Below, one piece after another: positions 50,301 through 63,600 of a DNA stretch of 64,000 bases. Below the pieces are notes generated by a model that saw only the letters and a list, made by a program, of their open reading frames with translations, was not told the origin of the DNA and searched no databases. Origin of the DNA: Nemopilema nomurai (lineage: Eukaryota > Cnidaria > Scyphozoa > Rhizostomeae > Rhizostomatidae); contig ML133410.1 of assembly GCA_003864495.1 (NCBI GenBank), forward strand, positions 992,001-1,056,000. Direction: 5' to 3'. Both the position numbers and the translations under genes were made by a program. Each line of letters opens with the position of its first letter. Positions within the stretch are counted from its first letter, which is position 1.

Positions 50301-53300
50301 ACGTAATCTCTTTTAATAACTGGAAATTACTTGTTATAAAGCGTTCTAGTGGCACCCGAACTCCCTATAAACAACATAATAGGTTTGGTCGCTGTTAATA
50401 TCATTCTCATCCAGTTCGGTTCCACACAGTGCGATTTTGAGACTCCCCAACTACTAATATTCATGCAGCAATTATTAGCGCCAAAACCATTGGGCGGATT
50501 TTGAATTTCGTCGGAGACACGGAACGTATTGTAATTCCTGCTAAAAGTCCGTAAGACAGTTAGCATCGAATGCTGCTTATAGAAGTTTGAATATTCTCAT
50601 ATAAAACAGGCGTTTATTACTACCTCCCTCCTTGTAACAACATCGATTGTTGCGATAACTTACACAGCTACCCGCTGACATCTAGAGAATTTGGTGTGCA
50701 TGTGTTGAAAGTGGCTGCATGTTGATGCATTAGGAACCCAAGAGGCTTTTCTACTTACAATTTAACTACAATCATTGTTCTTGTGAATAAGGAGACATCT
50801 TAAAGGGCACAAGAGCACGTTTGAACAAGAGCACGATTGTTTGCCAGAAAATATTAAACGAAATGTGATAATTACTAAATGTGATACGTTTGCTGTCTCA
50901 GCTTTTAATGTTTATTTCATCAACGTATTATTTCACGAAGTGATTTAACAGTTTCTATCCATTTGATTTAGGTTCTCAGAAATGCCCTTGAAACTATTAT
51001 CAAAGAATGCAAGCACAATCCCACTTGCAAACCAATAAAGCATCTACCGGCAACTGTCGTGCTAGCCTTGGTGGAAAATGTGGAACGCCCTCCACTGTTC
51101 ACTAATCTTGAGAAGATTGTGCTCGATAACAACATGCCATTGATGATTCGTATCAAAGCTGTTCTGGCAATTAGGCCGATGGTCAAGATCATCCCCAATC
51201 GGGTAGGGTATTTGGTGTTGTCCTTTTGACGATTTGCAGTTTGCTGTTTAATGCCTGGCAATTCCAGCTAAAAAAGGGCATAATAGGGCATGCTTTATAA
51301 CGGCGATATTATAACATGTCAGTCTGGAAATCAGGAACATTTTGCTTGATGAATTTTTTATTTCTGTAGACAGAATTTGGCCATTCTAATTTTGTTCTGT
51401 TGTTGCCTCACTACTGGGCAGCTCTCGTGAATGGCGTTTAATTTAACGTATTCTCCAGCCCGGACTTCTGGCATCTCTATACTTAGTCTTCGTCTGCCTT
51501 CCAGGTGCGAATTTTGATGCTCAAGGTGTTCCGTGACCTGTCACGTGATGTTGAGCTACGCACAATCTGTTTCTCAGTGCTCATGGACAACCCCTCTACC
51601 CACGTGATCATGCATATTGCACGTGTCATTAACTTGGAGCCTAGCAGATGCGTACGAAGATTCGTCTACGACAAATGGGTAGCAATGAGATACACCAAGA
51701 CATCCACTCCCAGCATGTATATCACTATTTTTTTGTTTGCTTTCACTGCGATGTAACTCAGCTTTGACTTGATGGTGGAAGCCAAAATGTTAACAGTATT
51801 GTAAAACTCTCAAATTCGAGTACTATTACCATTGAGTATGCCCGCAATATTATAGAGTAAATGCTGTACACGCCTTGCATTGATAGCAACCTCGTATCGA
51901 TTTATCGCCTAGTGACACTGCCGTGAGATTGGCCTTGGAGCTGTTCTCGAAGACCAGAGTGCCCTCAAGACTAGGCCATGTCACCAACAGCTACCACCTT
52001 AACTGGTATTCCAAGAACTGGACTGTTGGAGCCCTTTTGCGTCATGATGAAATTTACCGGACCAATTTCCTGCCCACCCTTGTGCATTCCAGGCTGAATG
52101 TCACCGTTTTCGGAAGGAATGTTACCGTTTTGGAGGTAAGAAACGACTTACTCCTGGTTGACTCAACTTCAAATACACACTTCTTTTATAAGAATAAAGT
52201 CTATAAGAATATCGAAGCTCAAAATTGCCAAAACTTAAAAGAACTATTTAAGAATAATGCCAGACTCAACCTTCATCAAAACTAAAATTTCTCCTTAATC
52301 TGAGTTTTCTCCCAAAGCAAAACAACTGTCACTTTGACGCTTTATACGTTATATATGTATATATATATTTATGCTTAAGCAACACACAAAAAAGATTTTA
52401 TATTTTTCTTTTATCTTAAGGCAAATTTACACCTTGTAGAAGGCAAGAATAATTTAAGAATAATCTCAGGCTCAAAATTGAAAATTTTTAGGAATATTGA
52501 GGCTTGGAATAAAATTTAGTATTCTTATAAAAGAAAGTATGTAATGTGAATCGCCTCCTTTCGAAGGCTGAGCCTTCTTATTCTTCAACGTACTTGTTAC
52601 AAACTTCTGAAAGTTGCAAACCTCTCCCTAGGCCCATCTCCGTGTTCAAGGCTTGGAAGATTACCTCAGTCAACTAATTGGCCCGAATGGTTTGTTTGAT
52701 ATATCCAAGAATGTTGATCTGCAGAGCAGTGAACTTGGAAAACTCTCTGAAAAGCTGAAGGAGCTAGAGAAGAAGGTTTGATTCCTAAAATTCTTGTTTT
52801 AACGGCCCAGATCTACTTGGTACCGATGCAAATTATTGGTTTTCATTCAAAATCGCCGATTTCTATTACTTTTGTGGATTTTCTTGTCGCGGACTTTTCT
52901 CAACTGATTCTCACTACTATGTTTATCTTATGTCCTATAGAAGATGCTTAAACTTCAATGGATGGTCCTAGTCGTCTGGTTGGGCTTCCAACTTTTTGTT
53001 TTCACTCTCTACCGGATGTACTCACCCATCTTTCACTAACTTTTTTTAGCAATGCATTTCCATCTTTTTACCGCTATTGACAATGTAGGCTTTTCTTCTG
53101 TTTCGCTGTTCTAAACATTAATAAAACCTACACTACTAAACAGTATTCGTAATGTTCCTCCATAGCTTCCAACATTTTCCTTGCCAGAGGAGAAACTCAG
53201 GCTGTTTTTCCAAATGAACTTTTTTGGCAAAGTCTTCTACGCAACTGAGAAATCTCTGGATACGCCTGCATCGAAGTTAAATAACTGGAAGAGCTTTGAT

Positions 53301-56300
53301 AACATTTTGAGCATGGTCGAAACAGCCCAGAAACTGCACAAGGGATTGACGTACAAATTCTCGAAGGTGTGGCGATGTTGGGTTATTAAATCAAACTGCA
53401 CTATAAACGATTGATATGACTTCTAGACGGATTAATATAATATGAAATTTTATGTCACTTTAATGGAATTGGATTAGATTTGATTTCAAAATTACTTTAG
53501 CTTCTCTTTCGTTTGCTGATGTGGACTTGGATCGTGTTCTTGAAGCGCGATATTTTCTCAAAAGAATACGATTTTTTGGTTACTACAGCATTTTTAATGT
53601 TTTTGAAAATGCACTTAACGTCAAATTGACTTAAATAATGAACATAAAAAGTCAATTAATTATCAAAATTAAGTTGCTTGATAATGTTGGAGTTTTTTTG
53701 GTTTCACATTTCTTTAGCCTCACGTTATTTTGAGATGAAAATGTATTAAGATGATTAATTAAAAACGAGAATCGAGATAAAAAATGATCTATCACTTAAA
53801 TTAATTCGATTACCAAATTTTGAAGCTTCTTGACATTTCCAAAAAAATTGCTATGGCTGTTTGTTTTCCTTTTTTGCCAAAAATGAAATTCTAGCCAGTC
53901 TGTTTTAAACTGTTTTTATTTTGCAGCCGTTCATCCCAATCGAGGTCATCTACAGAATGCCAACTCTTATTGGTGTTACCCTGACAACGAACCTCACTTC
54001 CATGATCATTCCTGTGTCGGTTTCGACCTTGAAGGTCACGAAGCCAGATTTGTTTTCGTTGAAAGCTTTGTTTACCAAGAAGATTGACTCAGTCCAAGTC
54101 AAAGCCGAAAATAAACTTTGGTAGATATCGATTTATATAGTAGTAAATTGCACTTGCATCGATCTGTTTTCTCTACGCAATAAGCCAAAGTTTTCTTGTG
54201 CAAAAGTTTATAAGCAATCCATCCAACGTTTCTTGCAGCCACTAACAATATTGCTGATATATCATTTGTAGCCCTACCTGTATTTTGATTCTTCCAATAG
54301 CGGATGTGTCGATGCCAGATCAAAAACATTCTGTGTACGTTGCAAGAGATTAAAATCTTCCCTCTTTCCCTCTTTTGCCTGTCAAGAAGCAATCTTGCAA
54401 AGGGTTTAGAATTTGTTTAGTTTTTGTTCTTTTTCAGTGCCATTGCCGATGTACATGGTGAAATCAACTTCCGCATTCCAAACCTCGTATTGGGCGGATA
54501 CATGAGGACGACAGTGAATGTGTCAACCCACCTTAAAGCAAGCATCAACTATGACACCAAAACGAGGACCCTGAATTCTGAAATCGAGACACCGGAAACT
54601 GTGCGAGAAGTTTTGACACTGAGGAAGAAGGCGTACCACTTCTTGAAAGTCGAGAAGACAAGAGGAAGTGTCCCAAAGACAAAGAAAGCCATACTGGAGG
54701 CGCTAGACAAGAAGGAAAAGGTACGAGGTTGAATTTGGCTCGCATCTTTCTGATCATGCCCAGTATTGCCGGTGCTGCAGGTAGATAGCAAATCTTTAGC
54801 AGGAGAATATATTTTGCAACAATGTGGATTATTAGCATGAATTGACTTAGGCTAATCCGCAAGCCAATTGAAGCAATCATGTACGGTATTTTCGTGTAAG
54901 AAATTTATTTTTGAATCTTTTCAATTAGATTATCAAAAGAGAAAGAAGGAGTTTCTACTCTGACGATTCCGAAGAGTCAGTTGATAGAATTTATGAGAGA
55001 AAACTACGGCTAGGAGGCAAGAAGTTAGGCGTTGATGAACTCAAGAATGCATGGAATACCAAAAAGACGACTGAGGAGGCCACTTTAGTCAGTGCTACCA
55101 CCACAACAGACACAACAACCACAACCACGGATACGACAACCACCACAACAGACACAACAGCCACAACAACTTTCGGTACGATTACAACCACAACAACACC
55201 AACTATAACCACAACCACGGGAACATTAACTCTAGCAACAATCACAGGGACACCCACTATGGCTACAACAACAGGGACGCCCACTATGGCAACAACTACA
55301 ACAACAACCACAACGTCTACAACCACAGGGACACCAGCAATGACTACCACAACACCAACATTTACGACAACAACCACAACAACAACAGATATCGCACCAA
55401 CAACCAGCACTTGGGCTCCAAGCACTTCCACCACTGTGACGCCTGTTGACCGCACTGGCCCGGAATCTGTCGATAAGACGAGCTTCGATGGAAGTATGAC
55501 TCTCAAAATCCCCATCGAAATTGACCAGCTGAGGCATATTGAAGTGACCGGGTCCGGTCGGAAGCCCTCGATCTGCGAGTCGTGGACGCTCAAGCTTAAT
55601 GGGAAATTCGTTAGCGTCAGTTCGGGCAAAGTTATATTGTCCAGCACTCCAACCGTTTTCAACGTGACTTTCCACGGAAGGAACCGGCGTATCGTCCGAT
55701 TGTTTGCTCCCGGAAAGGGCTACCTCACCATCCCGGATAACAACAAGTGTCTGACGACAACCACGCAGAAGAGCGAGACGGGTCAAATGTTTGTCATCAC
55801 GATGACTGGACCTGGCAAGGCCACGATTCGATCAGTGGCTCATCTCAAGCCTGAGAGTGTACCAAAAGATTGGGGAGTTGCAGATGCTCGCGAACTGAAC
55901 GGGATTGAGGAGGTCGAGCGATTATTCCAGAAGGAGCTGATCACCCTGGACAAGGAGTATTTGGATGAGCAGGAAAAGGTCGGTCGCGCTTATTTGTCCA
56001 TAAAGACCATATCATAGCTTGGTTTCATTCAACAGGGCGATCAACAAGGAGATGTAGAGTAAAGATTGCCATTGCACCTTATATCTTGTGCTCTCCTGTT
56101 TGGTTGTGTGCTCCCTATAACTGTTTTATGAAAGGGCGTGACTAAAGGGTCAATTCTTCAACAGAAAGGATTTTTATTGATGGTGTTAATCTTGTAAGGC
56201 AGTGTTGCAGTGATTCCATTGCATTTCCTGTCAGAGTGTAACATATATGTAATTCACCATCCTTTCTAAAAGTGACACCAAAGCAGCTTTTTATTTTGGA

Positions 56301-59300
56301 TGTGTAAAATTCACTTTTCCTCTGCTCTTTAGCGTTTATTCTTCCTGCCTTTGACCCATTTGTGTGCTACTAGGTTGAGCCGAAACGCCAGACCGCTCGA
56401 TTGGTGCACTGGACGATCAGCAACAATGCAGTCTGCCTTACACCATCCGAGAAAGCAACGACAGCCGTGCACGTGAACAGAAAGACTTCCCTGCACCTGA
56501 ATCTGAGGCGCCTCGCTTACAAGCTCGTGAGTGCTGCTGTTGTTGTTGTTGTTATCGCGTTTAATGCAGCAAACGTTTAAGCAGTCAAGGAAAATTCCAT
56601 TTTCGACGGTTTTTTGCCATTTCTGACGCCTGACGTCAGAACCGCGTCTATATTGATGTCCACCGAGTTGAGCCATCGCTTGTCATCGTTTTGTATTGCA
56701 TTGCCTAAGAGTCTTCCTCACTTGATTTACTGCCAAAAAATCAGGATACTATAATCCTACTTTTAGATTGGAAACAACAAGAATTTCATGGTTTCAAATA
56801 GATTCAGAGAAATTTTCATTTTGTTGTCTATTTGTTCTTTTTAATTTATTGTTCATTACTAAGGTACATGCCATTCATTGTAAATAAAGTTTTGGTTTTA
56901 GAAGGTTTGTATTTTTATGTCTGTTTCTGGCAAAAGAACCACTTTAGCACAAAAACTCCCAATCAACTCTTTCTTTTTCCTTCCCCATGTCACTTCTTTA
57001 AAGGTGCTAAAAATATTATTCGGAAAAATAAATTCCTCTCTCCAGGGAAAGTGCTACGGAAAGTCAATGGGACTGGCAATTTGCCACCATGGTTACAGAC
57101 CACACCCCAAACTGAACCACCTCCCTCTGGTATACGCCCCCTTGGAGTACAGGCTTGTTTTGAAACCAGAGTCCAAAGCTAGACCGAGCAAGATTCAGAT
57201 GACCGTTGTTATGCCGAACCCGAGTGACCCTGTCTTAACGCACCATGTCACCCTGGCACTGAAAGGAGCATCAGCTGAGAAGAAAGTTGACATAACGACC
57301 AAATTCGACCGAAAGAAGGTTGAGATGTCCATGACGGTTGAACCAACAGGCTTGGATGTGCTTCAGTTCAAGAAAATGTGCATGAAGATTGTCCGCCGAA
57401 TTGACAATGTGTCATTCAGCATTAGCTTCGCTCCAAGTTGTACAACGAAAAACATCAAGGTGAGGATATGTCTCAGTATACGATTACCGTTTCAGCCTTT
57501 TTGAATAAATGATGCAGATTGAAGAAGCACTACAAGTTATGACTTTGGCTATGACGATGTCAACATTTATTCACAAGCTGGTCATGCTACGATTGTATCT
57601 ACGTGTGGTTCTTCTACACAAATGCAGAATTGTGCAAATTGCAGATTTGCTTTAGTTAAATGTCATCTAAACACCTTTATGGAGAAAGTTTTAAGATGAA
57701 ACGATGCTAATATGAACATGCTTTGCCAGTGGCGGAAGTTTACTTCTCCCGTTGTCGTCTTTTCCCGATTAAAAGCAAAAATGCCCCCTGAAGCAGCACT
57801 GTTTCTTTGAAAAAGAAGTTTAACTCTCATTCCCCAACCATACAGCAACTTATTGACCCATACTTCAAGGCATTTTATTTGCTTATTGTAAAACATACAG
57901 GCATATTTCATCGCAGCTCCAATGTTGTTTCTTCTCCCTTTTTATAGAGTCGAATCGATATTCTGTTCCTTTATACTTTATCTCAGTTAAATTATTTAAA
58001 CGTTCTCTTGAAGATTGAAATGATTGCAGCGAAAGATCTGCCTCGCTACTGGATGAGATTTGTGATCAAGCACAGCTCAAAGAACGTACCTAAATACATT
58101 ATGGACACAATCAAGTACATCACGTCATCGTTTGTAATTCCAACAATTAAGGCATCAGCTTTCGTGTACCCAAGAGTGCATTCTAGTAGTCGGTTTAATG
58201 ACAAAAGCATATTGCACATCTCACTGGTCAAGAATGATACACTTAAACTCCATCTGAAGACCAAGAATGCGTCTTATCTTATGGATGATGTCAAACTCCC
58301 ATTGGTTATCAGGACTTTGCCAAAGGGGACTAAGGAAATCCCACTGCTTGCAAAGCTTCCTAAAGTTTTCCATTGTAAGTTTCTTCTCTGTCATAGTTGA
58401 ATAGAGGTCATAATCAATACCAAATGAAGTGGTAGGTCTATTGGCCTACCAAGTTGGCAATTTTTAAAATAGTTTGCATGGTAAAGACTGTGTTGACAGA
58501 ATTATAGATTGAAATTGAATAATCAGTTTTGCAATAATTGTTTCACAAAGATCAAATATCTCATTAATATATCTATTAGGTATCAGGTCCATTTTAACAT
58601 GTTTTTAATGCATTCGGTTTTTGAAAGACTTGTAATGGTTCTTTAAAGATGTAATAGGTGAAAGACTAGCACCATTATCATCCTCCTTTGAAATTTAATA
58701 CTTTTCTAAAGATTTTCACCGAAAATGTCATATTATTTAATGAAACAGTTATCCACTTACCAGCTCTAACATAGATAAACCAATTGGTAGATAAAGTACT
58801 AGGTCCAAATAAGAGGTCCTTTTCTTTTGATGTTTTTATTTTGACTTTTAGTTTGTCATAAGTTTCAGAATTACTGATGTATTTTTTAAAACAGCCAAAG
58901 CTATGAGCAATGTTTTGTCTGTAAGCAAACTCTAGACTTCAAGAAGTAACCACATTTGACTTTTTTATTGCTTTTTTGTCTTACAAAGCTACATTTTTAC
59001 TTTCCAGCTCACTGTCTGCACAGAAATCAGACATTTGTGACCTTTGACAAAAAGCCATACAATTTCACACTTCGAGGAAAATGTGAACACAATCTTTTAC
59101 GAATCTGTGATGGAAAACATAAAAATATTGCAGTGACAATGAAGAAAATCGATGAAAGTATGAAAAGGAAGGTTACCATTATGGTTGATAAGAAAGTTGT
59201 TGAGTTCATACCAAAGACAAATTTTGAAACCAAGCCAACCATCAAGGTAATACTATGAAATGTCTTCAAATCAAAGTCTATTAGCAGCCTTTGTGTCACA

Positions 59301-60626
59301 GTTCCAGAAGTTTCAGTGCAAGGTTTGGTTTTAGCGAGTTGTTTTTATTAAGCTCTGTAAATTAAGCACAATAGCAGAATTTTCTTGGTAATTCTTTTCA
59401 AACATTGCTTATTATCAGAAAAATTTGATCATGTTGTTTAGGTAGATGGGTCACCAGTTCCTATTGCTACACGTTTTGTGAAGAAGGAGTTTACAATAAT
59501 ATGGGAACCAGAGATCAAATGTGTCACCTTTAAACACCACAAGTATGGTCTTGTTGTCAAGCTTCTGAAGTCTCATCTGGTAAGTTAAAGTCTTTTAGTA
59601 TGAAGGTTTTTAATATTCCACATTAGTTGCCTAATTTTCAGTACTTAAACGCAGAAAATTTACTACTTCGAAGCTTTGACAATTAAAGGGCTTATGGACT
59701 CTGTATAGTGGTATGTCTAATGGAGATGATAATAAGATGCTTAATAAACCACTTAAAGTACATTCTTCAAATCATTAGTTCATTGTCAAACTCAAGCAAT
59801 TTGTAAATGTTTCCTTGAAAGACATAGGAAAATTGCAGAACAAAATGAGCAAGAAGTTTAAAGATTAGCAACTCATCAGAAAACTAATCATTTTAATGTT
59901 TTTTTGCCTACAACTGGATAAAAATATTCTCCAGATTTACAAATAAGGGAAACACCAGATCAAAGAAAAATGTATGCTTTAGTTTGCTATATATTTATGT
60001 TAACTTACATGAATTATATGTTTGTGAAACTTTTACAGGTCACACTTCGAATCTCTCCCTTCTTTGCTAACAAAACTTGTGGACTGTGTGGTAATAAGGA
60101 TGGTGAACATTTCAATGAATTCATCACTCCAGAAGGGCTTATTGTCAATGATGTTCGAAGACCAACCATATTTTATCCCAAAGTAAAGAAATCAGCTGAA
60201 ACAATATTTGCATCAAGTTGGGTTACACCAAGCCAGAAATGCACCAAAGGTATGGTCACATAGGCACTGCATCCTTCCTTATATTCAACAATTTTTTCTT
60301 ACCAGCAAATGAATTCAAATGCATGAAACATAATGACTGTTTGTAATCATTTCCTTTTCTCCCAAGATTGCCCATTCACAAGAAAATTTGTTAAGGTGAC
60401 CATTCCAGGAAAAACATGTCTGACAAACTTCCGCATACTACAGTGCCTTCAGTCATGCAAAGAAGTTGAACCACAAACAGTACAGATTCCTGCCACATGT
60501 GTGCCAAATTCAAAAGTTGAGCCACTGAAAAAATTCCTGGCACATGGTACGAAAATGGATCTGAGCAAGGCCACTGGCTATTTGGCAAAGATCTCAATCC
60601 CAAAGACATGCAGATGTAGTTGCTAG
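44371..60626 (+). CDS. Vitellogenin-like large lipid transfer protein
   Basis: This is a secreted yolk-type lipoprotein that binds lipid and is normally taken up by oocytes. Exons: 44371-44410, 44675-44701, 45237-45388, 46002-46280, 46636-46821, 47390-47597, 47948-48239, 48817-48976, 49971-50096, 50972-51202, 51505-51716, 51913-52135, 52632-52775, 53166-53366, 53927-54120, 54438-54720, 54929-55978, 56374-56526, 57004-57459, 58014-58374, 59008-59246, 59442-59579, 60039-60249, 60367-60626. All are in phase, giving 1941 residues. A signal peptide (MKIFLCLLGLAVA) comes first. The vitellogenin N-terminal lipid-binding module spans about residues 25-640 (YVYKYVGRI, LKKGIINLFHVDL, then the helical part with SLCGTQACMDFM), with beta-sheet modules to about 980. 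A furin-like RERR site is at 990-993, a Thr-rich block at about 1040-1157, a VWD domain at about 1661-1845 (KPYNFTLRGKCEHNLLRICD, TCGLCGNKDGE) and a cysteine-rich tail ending TCRCSC. The first exons are very short. It could equally be called an apolipoprotein-like family member. Confidence 0.93.
44607..44670. repeat. 32-bp tandem duplication at a vitellogenin splice acceptor
   Basis: Two exact 32-base copies (44607-44638 and 44639-44670) end four bases before vitellogenin exon 2, just ahead of the TTAG acceptor. The pyrimidine tract and probable branch region of intron 1 are therefore duplicated. Confidence 0.85.
45930..45971. repeat. 14-bp tandem repeat, three copies
   Basis: CTTAATTGACGAAT is present three times head to tail, the first copy with one substitution. 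It lies about 30 bases before the acceptor of vitellogenin exon 4. Confidence 0.85.
55089..55440 (+). other. Threonine-rich mucin-like block within the vitellogenin
   Basis: Within exon 17 about 117 codons are dominated by Thr (ACA, ACC, ACG, ACT mixed), with interspersed Pro, Gly and Ala in repeats such as GTPTMATTT. The protein repeats are imperfect and the threonine codons varied, so this is an old coding expansion rather than a recent microsatellite. Such a block would be a good O-glycosylation substrate. It occupies a place in the protein comparable to the serine-rich phosvitin or linker of other vitellogenins. The C-rich reverse strand gives long valine-rich or cysteine-rich frames, which are artefacts. 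Confidence 0.85.
59008..60249 (+). other. VWD domain exons of the vitellogenin
   Basis: Exons 21-23 encode a von Willebrand factor type D domain. It begins with HRNQTFVTFDKKPYNF and continues through CEHNLLRICDG to the diagnostic CGLCGNKDGE and NEFITPEG. The CGLCG motif is intact. In vitellogenins this domain lies C-terminal to the lipid-binding modules, as it does here. Confidence 0.9.
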
Positions 60627-63600
60627 AGTTTTTTGTAATTTTTTTAAATTTTGCAATTGATTTGATTTGTTTTTGTAGACCTCTTTTTGGCATCCTGATT
60701 TGAAGAGAATGTTGAAATAAGCAGACATAAGTAATTAATGTGAAAAATCTACCTAAAGTGTATGAAGCTCAGACCAACTTCTTTAAGTTAAAATTGTTTT
60801 ATTCACAAAAGTATACTTTTGTCATCTGACTTAATAGTAAACATTTCATGTTACTGAAACTTGCTTTTTTCATTTATGGCTGCTACATCATGTTGTTTAT
60901 TCTCTTCAATTTGGCTGCTGATTTTTGAGGTTGAATATATATTATTTTAGCATGATATCTTATTTGATTAAAAAATCATTTAGTTTTTACCAAAAATTAA
61001 TAATTCTTGTCTTGTAGTAAAGAATTTTTCTTGGATTATGTCATCATTATGATATTTTCTATATTTACCCATATATAACCTGCAAGTCAAAAAGGTTGTC
61101 TCATTGAAGAATTTCCTGTCTCTTTTAGTTCTCAAAGCTTTCTAATGCATTAACCAACATGCCTACATGTTTGTTGCATGGCATAATGTCAGAGATAATG
61201 AAAAGTCAGTCATATGATTGTGTCCAAAATGTCATGTTGTTATGGCTTGACATCACTAAAACATAGTGCACTGGCTGGTCAGTTAGACCTGCCATCCTCA
61301 TGCCATGAACTCTAAGATCTTTAATGGTGCTCTGCAACTTGATTGTTTTGTCAAAACCATGCAGTTCCAATATCTGTGATCTCCAACACTGAACTCTAAT
61401 TTTCATAACCGGAATGCATGATCATCTGTTGAAAGAAATGTACATATCAATATAATTTAATCAAAGACTGCTAAAACTGTTTCAGCATGCCATACACATA
61501 TTACTGCTAATAACAATAATAATGATAGTAATAATAATAATACCTTTCCTAATTGTTAGTTTGACAATAGTGTGAACACTAATAAACACTCACATGAAGC
61601 AATATAAGAGATTGAATTATGGAAGTCATCAACTGCAAGCGTTACAGGCGCATTGATTTTCGAAGTACCAATCTTTTATAAGAACTTTGAATTGACTTGC
61701 ATTTTTGGATGATTTTATTTCATTTGGAAGAGAATTCCAAATCTTAAAAACTAATAGATGTTATCCCATAACTTGTAAAAACCCGGTTAGATAATATGAT
61801 TGATAGAGTACACAGTAAAGTCAGAAACTGTATTTACGTTTATCTGGGAAATGTCTCCTTTCCCTGTGCTTCGTATCCTGAACTGTTGTTATGGCGCTGA
61901 ACCTATCTTCCTGCGTGGCCTTCGAGCCCGCCTTGAGAACATTGCTTTTGAGCGCATTTTCATTGTGACTCCGCTGGGCTCTTTGCCAGTCCTGCTTCGG
62001 CATTTGCTCAACTGTACACCAAGATTCGATATTCATGATGCCTTTTTACGGACGCCCTGAAAATATACGATGTTCTACCTGATGTTCTACCTTATGAAAC
62101 TAGAATCTAGGCCTATGTTAATATTGTTTATTCTTAGAGTTGTTGCTAATGACAACGAGTCCTTGTAACCTCGAAGCCGTGGGAACTTAATCTCGTATCA
62201 GTGTTGGCTCTAACGAGACATCTGAGTTCCTCAGGGAATTTTCAGTGGATCAGAAGCTAAAACACGTTTTGACAATAAATTACTGTGTGCAGTACCTTGC
62301 AATCTCTCCATAGACTTTCAGCAACCTTATTCAAGATGGGCCTACATCGCGACGCATGTTGCATGGAGATACAAAATGCTGGGGGTACTTGAGACGATAG
62401 AAGGTAAATTGACCTTCAATTTACGACCTCAACTATAAGTGAATCTTGCGATAACTACCTCTTCAGTTTAAGGCCTCTTTGTGAAAAGTCTCTTACCTTC
62501 AAAGTTTAAGTTTGATAGCGAAATTGTAGATTTGATGGAAGGAGGGATATTCAATTGAGATCGATTAGATGCATTTAAAATTCAAAAAGATTAAATGCGT
62601 TTAAAAGGCAGCCATGTCCGGCAGTAATGTCGCATGAATCGCCAAGTAGCATGGAAATTTAGAGCCCTTGGCCTGATTTCGTTTGTTTATTAGTGAAGCT
62701 CAGTTTATTTTGTGGTTCTGGATATGTCTTCTCTGTCAAGCCAATTTCGTGAGATTTTCTTGATTCTTAAAACATTTGCACACAAGTTATTTGAACTTTC
62801 GCAAGGTTGAATTTCTTGTTCAGGCGTGCCTTTTCATCGCTGATCGCAAATGAGTGCATATTGATGAGGCATGGTCTCTCAGATTTGTGGGGACTCACCC
62901 TGCTAGGAAAGGGGTGCTCCCCTTTGACTCACTATTGGCGCAAAAGGCCTCCGAAATCCTAACCGTGTGTGCATTGGAAACAGCAAATAACAGTTTCTTT
63001 TAAAGGAAGTATTTCTGTTAAACCGAGTGCAATTTGCAAGTCGATCACTTGTAAACAAAAGGCCAACCACTGTTGAACAAAGGCTAGATGTATTACTGAG
63101 TTATTTGCCATTGAACGTTCGGCCGACAGAGAATTGTTAAGTATTCGTAACCTAATTTGTACAAGTTAATCTTACTAAATTTTGCAGATTGTGAAAAGCA
63201 CACAGGAGTTGCATTGTCTTGTCTTTTTAGCATTATTAAATCTACAACAATCCGATACTAACCATTAATTAGCTATTTTGTACATGTCAACATTGTTTAC
63301 ATCTTGAAAAAATAACATGCCTGTGGATCCAATGCGGATTTAAGTTCGTTTTTGAATTGGATACGCTAGCTATTGAAATGAAAGCATCTTGCATGGAACT
63401 GTGGTTTAAGAAGCGGGTTTGAAACGAAGAGGGCAGAAAAATGTCACCTGGGCTATCCCCCGTTCGTATATTTCGCTTGTTGTCAATTGTCATGGATATG
63501 ACAACTAGAATGTTATTGGCAAATACACTGCACATTGAAGACGAGAGGTTTATTGTCCCTGATTACGGATCAAAGGACGATCAGTAGACTGAATGGATAC

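Noticed and set aside
54991..55786. Long minus-strand frames (223 and 184 codons) rich in Val or Cys/Ser
   Set aside because: They are the reverse complement of the threonine-rich block and neighbouring coding sequence of vitellogenin exon 17. The repeated composition keeps the opposite strand open.
61800..62060. Overlapping frames on both strands as a possible gene after vitellogenin
   Set aside because: There is no recognisable domain and no clear splice borders. Frame length is near what chance allows in this slightly GC-richer patch.
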